From assembly GCA_017163975.1 (NCBI GenBank), contig JAFFSR010000221.1:2232001-2296000 (forward strand): 64,000 bases of DNA, given 5' to 3'. Below are positions 1 to 12,699 of this stretch, piece after piece. The notes beneath the pieces were generated by a model. That model was not told the DNA's origin and did no database searches. It saw only the letters and a program-made list of their open reading frames with translations. Position numbers and translations under genes: made by a program. How positions within the stretch are numbered: the first letter of the stretch is position 1; each line of letters begins with the position of its first letter. This DNA comes from Anastatus disparis (taxonomy: Eukaryota > Arthropoda > Insecta > Hymenoptera > Eupelmidae).

Positions 1-2580
1 AAAAAAAGAAAGAAGCGTGTATAAACGGTATTAAAGGATATCATTATATATACGTGGACATGATGTATACACATACGTGTACGCGTTATATATATAGTAG
101 TTAGCTACTTGAGTTTCACTCTCACTTGAGGCCGTGCGTGTGCGTTTCATTTGGCGCGCCAAGAGTGAAACGAATCTTAAATCTCAGAGTGTGTGTGTGT
201 ACGTATATGTGCACTGCCGTAAGAGAAAATTTTTCACGTTCATTGCAATAGTATTCGTGCACTTCAACGTTATAACGATCTTTACGAGGGAGAGAGAGAG
301 AGAAAAGACTTTCATCGTTTGGTTATTCTTTTTCTTAATATTTTTCACTTTGCTTGAAAATTTATTAGAAGAAAAGAGGAAGGTTAAGATGTGGAACATG
401 TGAGCATACACTTGCGGACAGATGATTTTCCGCGAGGCTCTGCGTTGTAGATTTTCACTTTTTTATGCTCTACGTGTGCTCGATTATGAGGAGGTTTCAT
501 TTCTTATCGAGAAGTCTAAAGATCTTTTTTTAACAAATTTATTGTGAAAAAAGAATTTTTGGAAAACTTTAATTTTTTTAAATAAAATATTTTTTATAAG
601 GAAAGGTGGAAAAATTTTTAATTTATAAATAAGAAAAAATTATAAATTCCAATTTTAATTGTAATTTCAATTAAAAATATTTAAAAAATCCATTTTAAAA
701 TTATATATTTTGTCAGTAAATATAATAGTCGTGCGATCCGTTTAACTGTTTTTCTTCTCATTGCAAAACAAATCTATCTTTAACGAAAATCTAAAATTTG
801 AATTAAAAAAAAAAGATAAATTTATAAATATCAAAATACCATTGATATCCTGTACTGTGAAACGAAACATTATTTGCAAAGTATTGGAAAATATTCAATC
901 ATTCAAGCACTTTGAAAACATTAAGAAATTCGAAAATTCGAAAAGCATGAGAACATTTTAATTCCATTCATCCTCCAAAACACTTGAAATTTTTAAAGCT
1001 CGATATTTCAAAATATCAAAGAAATTCAAATTCTAATCAATCTTAAATTCCGTACCCACGCGTATACATCCAGAATCTAATAAGCCTTCAACAGTCGGAC
1101 TTCAATAAGAAAACTAATCGTTATGTATAAACCTCCTTTATATCCGCAAATTAACTTCGTTCCTGTCCTTATTTTTCATTTATCTTTTTTTTTCTATCCC
1201 ATTACTTTTTCTTTATGATCCATTCGCGCATACACGTGATTTACGTAACCATCAACGCGCTTGTAATTATATTGGATCGGAAAAATTGATTATAAACGAT
1301 TTCTTACGATTTGGTCGTTTGAAAAGCGCGCTTGGTATTTCAAGCGAACACAATCGGTCTCCTTTGACTCTCTCTCTCTCGTTTTATAAAGTACGTTTTA
1401 TGCTTTATAAGAGTTGCAAAGAAGTTTTATAAAGAAAACGTAATGTGAGAAAATAATTTTACAGACATCTGGACGTTGCTACGTTTTTACATCGTATTAA
1501 AAGATATTCAGTTAATAGAATACATAAAATGGCGATTGTGGGACTTTGACTTTTAGAATTTTTTTTATTTATTTATCCTTTTTTTTTTTTTTTTTAAATT
1601 AGTTCATGGGAAAATATTGGAATAGTTTCAGCTTGTGTACATTCTTCTTGGTACGCTAATATTATAATTTCAAAATTAATTGGCATACTTTTTGCCTTGG
1701 TTACATATGCGCCGGAGATTTTATTAGATTTTGAATAGTGCTTTTCGTATGAAATGAGAAAAAAAAAGAAAGTCGTGACGCTCAATCACGGCAAACGGTA
1801 ATTGGTATTTAAAATTTTAGTTTTATTGTAATTTATTATGATTGTACTTCAGCCTGAGCTTATTACTTTAATAAGGGCGGCTTGATAGTTAGTTATATAA
1901 ATTAATATTTTTTTTCACTCATTGATTTGAATAATAATTTAATTTTTTATGTGCTTGCATCATAAGAAAACAAAAGGATTTATAACAATAGTGTAATACG
2001 TTAAAACTTATGACATTTATCAGACTTCCTCATTTGAATTTGTTAAATTATATGCAGTCGTCAAAATTTCTTTGTTGCAGCAATCTTTATAATATTTTAC
2101 TCTTATAAATGAACTTTCTTTCATAAATTAATCTCACGCAATTTTCGGTGAAGTAAGTTAAAAATTTCTTAAGCTTCAATTTAGGCAGAACGAATTGTTC
2201 GCTAGTAAACCACAAAAAAAAAAGCAATGCAAACATTAATTTTGCGAACGCAGAAGCTTCGCACGATATCGTTGCAAATTTCTGTGCGTAACAGGAAGTC
2301 TTGTAATCTGACATTATTATTAATAATATAAAATTTTAAATTGCACAGAGAAATTTTATTTCAAAATTTTGTTGATAAAATTAGATTTCTTTTATTTTAT
2401 CAACATAGGTAGAAACCTTTTCGAATTTTATCTTAGAATCATGTTAAATTTTGATTATCCGAATAGATTCTATCTAAACATTATATACAGAAAAATCAAT
2501 TGGCAGATTTGCTTTTCAAATCCCTTACATTAATTTAACATTTGAAAAAAGTTAACTAAAACTTTCAATTTATTCGAGAT
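1..2580. other. AT-rich non-coding DNA, no gene seen
   Basis: No open reading frame here has recognisable domains or splice context; the longest are under 100 codons and low in complexity. The stretch contains short GT, GA and CT runs (for example near 190 and 290) and long A and T tracts. If the long-intron model for the minus strand is right, this would be intronic, but nothing in this stretch itself proves that. Confidence 0.6.
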
Positions 2581-3357
2581 TATTTACTCCTGTAGACGAT
2601 ATGTATACGCAAAATTTCTTTATTTTCTCCATTGATTTAAATTTTGTTTATGGAGCAAGTTTTGAAGCACGCCGTACACATTCGTCTCACGATTGTGACG
2701 AAGTAGGATCATGTCTATTGTAGACAATTACTATTTATTCACTAGATTTGACTTATATAACTAAACATAACCTATTGCGTATTTCAGCACGACAAATAAT
2801 TCTTTAAAATAAAACTTTATAATGAAATTTATATTCTTCCATTAAGTTTAGATTTTTGAATTCTTTATGTTCATGTACTTTTTAATGTGAGTGTAAATAA
2901 CAATATAGCTAAAATTAAGTTAAAAAAACTAGTATACCGACTATTTTGACATATCAATATTCTACTGGACAAATATCATTAATAAAATTTTTTCGAAAAT
3001 GTTAGTACGTTGTTCTGACGTGTATGTGTTTTTCTATATATTCACAACAGAAAATTATAAATAAAATTAGATCATTGTGGAATAGAAAGTTTATACAATT
3101 TAATAATAGTTCGCAAAAGAAATAAGAAATCTAATACAACTTTTATAATATTGATTTCTCGATAATCCAAATAAACTTGTCACGTTGGAGTCTTATGATA
3201 ATAAAAATGTCTTCCACAAAGCACTCAGTTAGATTGCTTCAACTTAATAACTACTTATGAGCATTGCGTTCATTAAGCATACTTTATACGTAAATTTTGA
3301 TAAATTAAGTTGACGTACAATATAATCTACGGTTCGATAAAAAAAGTTGTCAGTTGA

Positions 3358-5408
3358 ATGGCGGTAGTAACATTTTACGCAAAGTTTTTTATATACATTT
3401 CTACAGTGCCATGTATGATTGGAAATATTAATAATTTTAACATACATTCTACGAGGGTTGATAATAGTTCTACGTTACCGGTAAATATTTACATGTAAAA
3501 CTACTTAGGATTTCAACAAAATTGTAAATTTAATTTTTATTTTTCAAGCTAAAAATATTTAATAAATGCTTTTCACAACAAAATGAACCTATTATATTGA
3601 TCGGCAATGGGAATCAATTAAATATACCGAAATTTCTGTCACAAACTAATGTAATAAGTTTGTTAGGATTAGAAAAATCTGATACTATCAAAAAATATTC
3701 CGAAGAAAAAAGACGATACAGATTAACTGAAAGCGATCTACGCATAAAACCTTATCCAGCGAGAAAGTTTATTTTGCTGAAACTCAATCCAGTAACATTG
3801 AATCTCGCCCTTCACAAACTGAAGAATTCCATTTGGTGGAATCCGTATGGGCATTACATTGTTGAAAATATTGAAACTAATGACAATTGCGAAGAAAGCG
3901 CTTACGCAAATTTAAAACTCGTTTGGAATTTTGGTGTACTCTCAGCTGTTTTCATATGTCATGATGTAAAAAATTATATAAGCACGTACACGTTCAATCC
4001 TTTTACCAATGACGCACCGAGTATTTGGGAAGAGATTAAAAGTTTCAAACAACATAATGGACATCCTTTTATCTTGTTTAAAAAATCTTACAGTTCATCC
4101 GAAGGTAAGTAATCAAACCGCACGTAATTCGATTCTGTTTTAAAAGCAATTTAAGTAATTTAGAGTGAGAAAAGATATTTAAAAATTTTATTTCCAGATT
4201 TATCATGGGTCTGCGAAACTTTGAACTTTGACAAAACAACGAACCTAGGTAAATATCCAATAAAAATCGTTGGTTACGACATTTACCCAGTAATGCCTTT
4301 TGATACGAGTGCAAAAGGAATACAAGTTTGGGGTGTATCCGCCGAGCTTCTGAACATCATTTGGCCAGCATTAAATGCGTCCGTAAATTATACTCATGCT
4401 CCGACTACCGAACGAGGATTCATCGATGAAAACGGCATGCCGCACGGTATGCAAAAAGAAATTTTACACGGCCATTACGATATGCAACTGAATTTTGAAC
4501 TTCAAAGAACGGTATGGCGCAACGGTGCTAATTCTTTTCTTTCATCCGGTATATGCTACGTCACCCTAAAACAATTCGTTCGACAAGATAAATTTTTCTT
4601 TTCAATATTCTCGCCAGAGATATGTCTGCTCTTAATTGTAATACTTATAATGATCATATTAATTTTTATGTACATATTGAAGAAATCCTTCATTATTGTT
4701 AGCTACGAAGTTTTCCGAGCCATTATGGGTGTTGGTATACCATATCAACCAAACTCTAGTACCCAACGGATGATATTCATAGGTTTCATATTTTTGTTCA
4801 TGTCCACGAACTTTTTCATCCAAGGCAAGCTTAGTGCATTGCAAACGGTACCCGAATATTCGAAAGACATTAAGTCACCGTATGACTTGGTTCACCGTAA
4901 GTATCGAATTTTAAGCGAAGGCCAATTTTATCAGCACTTTTATGGTACAAAATTCATTGATTATGTTCAAAAAGTTGAAAAAACGAATAAGTGCATCGAT
5001 TTGATACGCGATCTTAAAAAAGTTGCTTGTGCAATAGATTGCACTGCTGATAGATTTAACATATTCAAAATTAAAGATATGCATATAATGGAAGATAATG
5101 TTTACAAAAAATATTACGTTTACGTATTTCGCGATGATTTTTGTCTTCGTAGAAAAGTCGAGACTATCTGCAATAAATTATTCGATTCTGGTATAACTAA
5201 TTACGCGACGAGAAAAGTTTTTCATAAATTGTCGCTGCTTCAGTATTTAGATTGGGATGGTCCGAAAAAATATGCAATCAAATTGTATCAAATACTCTAT
5301 GCCTTTAGATTTCTTAAGTATGGACTCATCTCTTCGTGTTTCATATTTTTGGTCGAATTGATTTTTGGTTTCATTATAAAAATTATTAGAATGCTACGTG
5401 GACACTGA
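3358..5408 (+). CDS. Divergent ionotropic receptor (IR), three exons
   Basis: This is a variant ionotropic glutamate receptor of the insect chemosensory IR family, expected in the dendrite membrane of sensory neurons; the ligand is unknown. Proposed exons are 3358-3480, 3549-4104 and 4198-5408, joined by introns of 68 and 93 nt with GT-AG ends (phases 0 and 1), giving 629 aa. Exon 1 starts MAVVTFYAKFFIYISTVPC, a signal-like N-terminus, and the ATG and frame are conserved in the decayed downstream copy. The extracellular lobe covers about residues 20-360. Membrane segments lie near 367-387, 419-440 and 600-622. The second is followed by FFIQGKLSALQTVPEY and a YDLV motif, the usual IR pattern after M2. 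The region after M2 is the second ligand lobe. I cannot assign the glutamate-binding Arg/Thr/Asp set, as expected for divergent IRs. An AATAAA lies about 12 nt after the stop. The first exon is the least certain part. Confidence 0.85.
3481..3548 (+). other. IR intron 1
   Basis: The intron begins GTAAATATTT directly after the codons for Thr-Leu-Pro and ends in a T-rich tract plus CAAG. It is 68 nt, phase 0. The reading frame is closed by a TAA at 3531-3533 and has no ATG between there and the second exon, so an upstream exon is required. This placement satisfies frame and phase. Confidence 0.65.
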
Positions 5409-5983
5409 AAACGAAAAAAAAATAAAATTTGATAAGGAAGATCCTTACACTACGCAAGAAATTGTCCTTATAAACTGAAAGTGCGAAACCTTGATCATTG
5501 AAAGGAGCATCAAAATTCATGGAAAAAGGGATTGACCACGTTACTCCAAGGGAAAGTTGTAAAAAGCGAGGTTGAAGTTTCGAAAATAACATAGGAAATG
5601 TACCCGTAAATAATTAGTAGTAGCGTTTACATGTAGCCAGACGGACATCTGTAAATATATTGTCCGTGTTATTTTTTTAATTTCAACCTCGATTTTTTTT
5701 TACTTTTGCCTTGATGTAGCTTGTACAATTCATTTTTTTTAATTCATAATCTTTTGTGACGCTTAGGGTTCTCATATAATGCACATCTCATACTTAACAA
5801 GAAAATTCTTTAAATATTTAATTAGTAATAATTTTGCTGGTTAAAATGATTGAAACTAATTAAATTTTATTGCAAGTAACAAATTTGATTTTTTTATTTA
5901 CATCCATTCAAAATAAAATAATATAAAAAATATTGTAAATATAACGTATAGATGATCTCTAAATTTATTTATTTTTTCGAATA

Positions 5984-6171
5984 ATTTAACGTCGCTATAT
6001 TTCAGCTATCATTGCGATGCTAATTAGCGACGGAGGTTATCAATGTGTTTGTGAACAAAGCACATATAACATACAGTGGTGCTTGCATAAATCGGCCGAG
6101 AGCGGGATTCGAACTCGAGACCTCGAGATTATGAATCTGTCGCTCTACCGACTGAGCCACTGACGACCTCG
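5984..6171 (-). mobile_element. tRNA-derived SINE, copy 1 (full length)
   Basis: On the minus strand the element starts with a tRNA-like head that has an A box (GTGGCTCAGTCGGTAGAGC) and a B box (GAGTTCGAATCCCGC). These are the internal RNA polymerase III promoter of tRNA-derived SINEs. The head is followed by a conserved body (AAGCACCACTGTATGTTA, then CCTCCGTCGCTAATTAGC) and a tail ending AGCGACGTTAAAT. Five other copies in the window share this body. The matching position of duplication unit 2 lacks it, so it probably inserted after the IR duplication. Confidence 0.9.
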
Positions 6172-7542
6172 ACATTTACAAAATAATTTTAAATAGTAAA
6201 TATATAATACCACATTATAAATTGGTTTGTTACGATTAAAAGAGGTTGTACCTTTTCAAAAATTATTAAAAAAAGAAAAATTTTGACTTTAATACTTGAA
6301 TTTGATATTTTCCAGAATGTACAACCACACCCTTTTCGAATTTCTTAATCTATAACAAAACAATATTTCATTAGCTTATCCCAATGGGAATTTTATTGTT
6401 GTATACAAGATTAATACCAGAAATTTCAAAAGTATATAATTTTTTTGTCAGTTTTGAAAGAAACTTTAGAAAAAAGATTTAAGAAATATCTAATACCATT
6501 CTAATTATTAAAAAAAATTGAATCAAACAGAACTTTTTCTAATTGATTTTTGCAATTTTCAACTATTATATAAATTATTGCAATAAATTTTGAAACATTT
6601 GTAGATAAATTACACTGTTAACTTGTACGGATTTTAATTGAAGCATGTGATAAAAAATATTATTTATAAGCATTCTATCCTGCTAATTTAATGACTCATA
6701 CCAAAATCATATAAATGTTGAAATCAAAATCTTTCGATGCATCAAAAATACAAAAAAAAATCTCGAAATTTCAAACTCTATGCACTGTTTTTGTAAGTAA
6801 ACTTTTTACTCGTGCCAGTTTATTTACTTCTCTAGACTACACGCAAGGTTTTTTGTTTTTCTCCATTATATCAAACTTTGTTGATCAAATTTCGAAGCAC
6901 GTCGTACGCATCCGTCTCACGATCGTGACGAAACGAAATCGTGTCTAATGTAAGCGAAACTGTTCATTCAATGTGCTCTGTTTGTATAATTAAAAATCAC
7001 TTATTAAAATGTTAAATATTTCCTCTAATTAATTTCACTTTTTAAATTCATAATGACTGTAATATTGTGAATTAATTCCTTCATTGAATAAAATAACTAT
7101 GAATTTAAGTTCAATATCTAATTTTTTATATACACTCTTATCGAACTTTCTAACAAATTTGTAAAATCTTTTAGCTTGGATTCTATTTACAATTTGAGAC
7201 GAAATCTATTGTAACAGCTATTTCAGTTCGTTAATTATTTATCCGAAGAAAAATTAATAATAAATTTTCCCCAGAAGCAAAGAAAATTTTTTTTTAAATT
7301 TATTCAGAAAAAAAATTTAATACAATTATCACAGCATTGATCAGCCAATAATCTATGTTTACTTGTCATAGTGTACTTTTATAATAAAAACGTTTTCCAC
7401 TAAGCACTCAATTTAATTATTTTTACATAATGAAATTTCATGAGTATCCCGTTCATTTAACATACTTACAGCGTTAAGCTTGATAAATTGTATTGATATA
7501 TTTAATATAATTTTCCATTAGTTAAAAAAAAATGCAGGTCAA

Positions 7543-8912
7543 ATGTCGTTATTAAAATTTTACGCAACGCTATCGATACATATAATGACCGTGTAAAAAT
7601 GTATTCTGTAAGGATTGATAATGGTTCTAGATTACCGGTAAATAGTTGTACGTTAAGCTACTTGTTTATCGTAACAATATAATCAAAATATTATTTTCAA
7701 CAAATGCTTTCAATACTGAAATTTGTATTACATATGAATGTTATAAGTTTATTAGAATTAGATAGCTTTGATGATAAGAGACAATATTTTTATCATGAAA
7801 CCTTACCCAGAAAAAATTCGTTCTCTCAAGATTCATTTCAGTGACATTGAATCTTGCCCTTCACAAACTGAAGAATTCCATTTGGTGGAATGAACATGGA
7901 CATAACATTGCCGATAATTTTTAAACGAATAATGAACGAGAGGAAAGTATTTTACAAATTTAAATCCGGAATATCAGGCAGGATAATGGACATCCTGTTA
8001 TGTTATTTGAAAAATTGTTTGGTTCATCTGAAGATAATCATTTGAATTAATTTAAATGCTTAACATTGCCAATTATTCAATGTTTAATTTTACTTTGACT
8101 TTTCACATACTCAAAAGACAAGTTGATTCATATAAGTCAACGGTACGACTTGAAATTGAAAAAATAATTTATTCCAGATTTAAACAGGTGATATACATTA
8201 AACAGTGGTATAATTATTCGTGCATATGTTTAAACTGGTTTGTTTGCAAATTATTTAAATATTTGATTATATTAGACGGCTTTCATGATGGATAAATACT
8301 TTAGCAATTTTAATAACTCAAATATGGTTGATGAAAAATTTCTAATATCAAGTTTCAAGAAAATGCTTAACAGAAAATAATGCTTTCTCTGTTGCAAGAA
8401 ATTTAATATTTTGAATAATTATTCAAGTTTTATTTATTTAATCTGGTTGTTTTGCAAGTAATTAAAATCATTCATGGTAATAAAGTAACTTGGAAATTAT
8501 ATTTTCATGGAGTTAAATGAAATTTAGTATGGGATTTATAAAACTCTGAATTCTGATGATATAATAAACTTTAGAGGATGCGTAAATCAATAACATTTAT
8601 AGTATGAATCCTAATGATTCGAACACAAAAGGAATAACAGTTATGAATGTATCTGCAGAAATTTTAAACATCATTTGGATAACATTAAATGCAGCTACAA
8701 ATTTTATTCGTGTTCCAACTACTGATTGAGAATTTGTTGATAAAAGTGGTGTACCGTACGGTATGCATTGAAAAATTTCACATGGTAAATATGACGTGCA
8801 ATCGTATTTCGAAATTTAAAGAACAGTATATGGTGCAACAATGCTAATATCTTTATTTATTCAGGTATACGTTATGTTTCACGAAAAGAAGTCATTCGTA
8901 AAAAAGATCAGT
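7543..8912 (+). pseudogene. Ionotropic receptor pseudogene, truncated
   Basis: This is a decayed copy of the IR at 3358-5408. The exon 1 remnant (7543-7637) keeps the ATG, the residues KFYA and the donor context ATTACCG then GTAAAT, but has a 28-nt deletion and an in-frame TAA. Exon 2 is broken into short matches around 7740-8040; one of these, 7845-7895, is almost identical to 3820-3870. Exon 3 similarity runs from about 8570 to 8900. There the matches to residues NASVNYTHAPTTERG and NGMPHGMQKEILHG are interrupted by TGA stops near 8727 and 8769. Similarity stops before the first membrane segment, so no channel could be made. Confidence 0.9.
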
Positions 8913-9110
8913 AAGGTAAAAGTTCCGATAGCTGGCCGTGACCCTCTCGTTAGACAGCGGTAGCGACTTTTTTTTTATTAAGCTTTGATACTGATATAAT
9001 GTATAGATTACTTTACTAATATATTATAAAATGTTGAAAAAAAATGTTGATTTCTGAACAATAAAGTAATTATTTTCCTTCTAATTATTTTAGTTTTATG
9101 GACATCTTCA
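8913..9110. other. Replacement segment inside duplication unit 2
   Basis: These roughly 200 bases sit where unit 1 has about 860 bp of IR exon 3 (channel and C-terminus). They contain a relatively GC-rich patch near 8930-8970 (GCTGGCCGTGACCCTC and after). No match elsewhere in the window was seen. This could be the scar of an insertion followed by deletion. Confidence 0.4.
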
Positions 9111-10259
9111 ATGTTGCAATTTCCATCAAGCCATAAGCCAAACGTAGAAAACCTTGATCACTGAAAAGATTTTGAAAAATCATGAATTGAAACAAAATTA
9201 TCCAAATCATATCAAGGGAAAGTTAAAAAATGCAAGGTTGAAGTTTCTAAAACAACGCAGGTTGTATATCTGTATGTAATATGTAATTAGTTGAAACATT
9301 CATATCTGGCCAGACGGACTTCTGGAAATGTGATACCCATATTATTTTCGAAATTTCAATCTTCTTTTTCGTAATTTTGCCTTGACGTAGCTTGATTGAT
9401 TTTTGTTTTTCAATTTCATCATTTTTGTGATCTTTTGAAAGGTTAAGGCTTTTTTAGGGGGCAGAACGTCTACATACCATGAAGATCCTTTTTTTTTAAT
9501 TATTTGATAGTTTATAATTTTTTTTACCTCAAAATACTTTACTGCGTAAATAAAATGAATAACAAGTATAACTTGTTTATTTGCATCTATTTACAACCTA
9601 TATTTTTAATATTCTCAAAAAGTTGCACGACTCCAGACGCATGACCTTCGGATTTATTTTGAATATATTTATTAAAACTTGTTAAAATAACAGTATCTAG
9701 ATGAAACGACCTCTTGATTTAAAAATAAATTCTTAGCAAAGATTTATGAAAACAAACAAAAATTTTCCGTGTAATATTTAATAAAATAATTTTGATTTAT
9801 TCTAAGTTCATTTTAAGCTTCTGAAAGAGGTTAAGCTTTTTCGAAAATCCTCGAAAGGTCTTGACTTTAAAGTTTGCATTCGGTACTTTCCAGAAAGTAC
9901 GACCACACCCCATTTTGTATTTCTTAATCCACAATAAAACAATGTTTCATTAGTTTATCTTAATGGAAATTTTATTGTTATACAAGATTAATATTAGAAA
10001 CTTCAAAAGAGCATATGAATTTTTCATTTGCCGATCCCGAAAAGAAAAAAAATATTTATAAACGTTACAACTAATAGTAATAAACTTTTATGCAGTTACC
10101 AATTTAATTATCGAAAGAGAGAAAAAATCTAATACAACTTTCCTTAATCGATTATTGCAATCTTCAACTATTATGTAAATTGCTGTAATAAATTTCAAAA
10201 GACACTTGTAAGATAAATTATACAGCTAATTTCTACGACTTTTAATTCAAGTATCCGAT

Positions 10260-12500
10260 AACCATGTTATTAAAAAAAAATATCGACCCACCGAATAAAA
10301 AAAGTTACGTCCACAAACAAAAGTCATTAAAAAGCCAAAAAAATAAAGCATCGAATCAATCTTCTAAAATCATCGGTTATCAAAACAGCTGTTTATTTCG
10401 GGCGTATAAAGTCTAAGTACGTGCTTAGACATTAACGTACTTGAGATCGGTAGAGCAGCGGTTTTATAAGCTGTGCATTGTAGGGAAAGGCGCGGGAGAG
10501 CGGGCTTTTATATATGCGAATAGCGTACTTTGTGCACACGGAGTCAAGGCTGCACGCCGGGCGCGGTGTGGTATATATATATATATGTCCCGCTCGCCTC
10601 TTTCACCTTATGGGCGCGCGCGCGCCTACTTTAATGTGTACGTATATACATGCATACGTGCATACACACACAATATCGTTCCCGTTCGCTTAACTTTTGC
10701 TTTTGCTATATAATGCAATAACTGCTGGTTCGATCGATCGAATGTAAGAAAAAGGAGGAAAAAAAAGGATCGATGTGTGTATAAATATATAGACTCGATG
10801 TACGCATGTATTATAGTGAGAGGGATCGGTCAGGACCGGACATACGTTCACCTGTAACAGTTTTTAGTTTTTGTTTTTTTAAGGGTTCTGTTTTGACTTG
10901 AAGGAACGCGACACTTGCTTTCAGATTCTTTGTAGAATATTTTAACTTTTATATTATTGAGGATGGAATCATCGAGAAAATGGCATTGAACGGTTTGAAG
11001 GCTCTCTTGAATATAATAATTTATTATATTTTCTTTGTCTCTCATAAAAATAAAATGTTTAAATTTTCAAATAAAATAAAAATTTATTTTATGTATTATA
11101 TTCCTGAATTTTTACATCTGACTTTTTCTACCATTTCGAAAATAATCAGATATTTTTATTTTGTACAATTTGAAATCAAAAAGTTAGCATGAGCTCTAAG
11201 GCCCAGTAACAATAATAAATTGAGCCAGTTTATTAGTGCAATAAGATAAATCAATTTTTAGTTACATATTTAAATTACTAAAAATAAAAAAAATAAAAAA
11301 GTTTTTATATTGATAACAAAGTTTACGAAAACGTAAAATCAAATTTCCCCCCAATCATCATTCAACGTTTAAACTGAAATTTAAAATTTTGTACAAATGC
11401 ACGTAACCCAGATGCATAGAAGAAAGCAAACTAAATAGTAAACATCGAGTCTCTTGACCTATGGTTTTTATAACACTTTCTCGAAACCAAAAGATCTGCC
11501 GGAAGGAAACTAAAGAAATTTGCTGCAACAATTAAAGAAACTTTTGAAATGCAAAAACTTGACCGCAAAATTTAACGGCACGTATATATAGCTATCGTGC
11601 ATATATAGCTATTACATTATTCAATGCATGCACAAATATTAAATCCATGCACCAAATAAAATTTCTAATCCACAGCCAATCGTTAATTTTATATCAAATC
11701 TATTGTTCTGCCACTGTAAAAATAAAATATTCCCTAACCAGTTATCAAATGAAATTCAGTTATTCGAAAGCTACTTGAGAGCTACGCATATCTTAAGTCC
11801 TAAAAAGGTTGAACAATTCGATTAAAAAAAAAAATACAGAGAAAAAAAAAAGGAACTTCGAAACTTGTCTCCAAAGCTAATCGAAATACCTAAGAGCTTT
11901 TACGATAATTGAATTCTAAACGGTCGCAAGGACTTTTTTGCACTTATTTCAATTACAACATACATTCATTTTTATGTAGCCTTTTTTTATCTAAAGGTGC
12001 CACTACGTACACAAATATGCGTGTACACACGTACACGCCTTCTTTTATACGGTCACGTGTTGTCATACATGAGACTTATTATTGTAAGCAGTTGCTTATT
12101 ACGCGCCGTGCGCTGTCTCCATTGCAAACTATAGTGCAAGTATATCTTCCCTTTTATGTGACTTTTTTTACATACACAATAATCTGATGCTCGAGAGTAT
12201 CGAGTTGAAAAGAAGAAAATAAATTAATGCCCACGCAGAATTATCAAAATTTCGAGTGCGTGCGATTTGCGATATTAAAATTAAGAAAATGCATGCTTTA
12301 TACGTATAAAGCGATAAAATAGAAAATAAAATTTTTTTAAAGATCCAATATCATAATAAATCTACTTTTTGCTTTCATTATTCAAGATTTTATACAGATA
12401 AAAATTCTATGAATTATGATTTAAAAAGAAAGTATTTACAGTTTATAAAATTAAGACTAAAAATAAAACTAGTCTTTATAATACTGTCATTATTTTTAGT
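10260..12500. other. Non-coding; GC-richer patch at 10380-10830
   Basis: No supported gene. Between about 10380 and 10830 the composition becomes less AT-rich, with runs such as GCGCGCGCGC near 10615 and short TA and CA repeats. It could be a regulatory patch or a promoter of an unannotated transcript. The rest is A/T-tract DNA. Confidence 0.3.
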
Positions 12501-12506
12501 TATGTG

Positions 12507-12690
12507 AAGTCGTCAGTGGCTCAGTCAGTAGAGCAATGGATTCGTAATCTCAAAGCACCGGGATCGAATCCTACTCTCGGCTATTTTTATAAACAAGCAC
12601 CACTGTACGTGTTACATGTGCTTTGTTAACTAAAACACACTGACGATCTCCGTCGTTAATTAAACATAAATACAGCGACGTTAAATAAAC
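12507..12690 (+). mobile_element. tRNA-derived SINE, copy 2 (full length)
   Basis: Head with A box (GTGGCTCAGTCAGTAGAGC), a degraded B box (GATCGAATCCTACTC), the shared body (CAAGCACCACTGTACG, then ATCTCCGTCGTTAATTA) and the tail CAGCGACGTTAAATAAAC. B-box changes suggest an old, inactive copy. Confidence 0.88.
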
Positions 12691-12699
12691 TTAAAAAAT

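Larger units (their letters stand above)
2590..6620. repeat. Tandem segmental duplication, unit 1 (holds the intact IR gene)
   Basis: Blocks along this segment recur in the same order in the next unit. The block near 2590-2710 matches 6840-6950, 3160-3290 matches 7330-7470, 3358-3480 matches 7543-7637, 3820-3870 matches 7845-7920, and 4320-4590 matches 8630-8900. The 3' flank at 5470-5720 matches 9130-9385, and 6240-6620 matches 9835-10250. Similarity is obvious but diverged, with many indels, so the duplication is not recent. The SINE at 5984-6171 lies only in this unit. Confidence 0.85.
6830..10250. repeat. Tandem segmental duplication, unit 2 (holds the IR pseudogene)
   Basis: Same block order as unit 1 but shorter: the segment equivalent to about 4600-5460 (channel domain and 3' end of the IR) is missing. 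About 200 bp without a unit 1 match (roughly 8915-9110) occupies its place. Many substitutions and small indels separate the two units. Confidence 0.85.

Noticed and set aside
134..403. 89-codon open frame on the plus strand
   Set aside because: Low complexity, crosses GT and GA repeats, overlaps an equally long open frame on the other strand, and has no domain or splice context.
12507..12580. tRNA gene
   Set aside because: The A and B boxes are those of a SINE head: the acceptor stem does not pair, and the shared SINE body follows. The same applies to the heads at 6090-6171, 30887-30965, 53784-53862 and 61505-61586.
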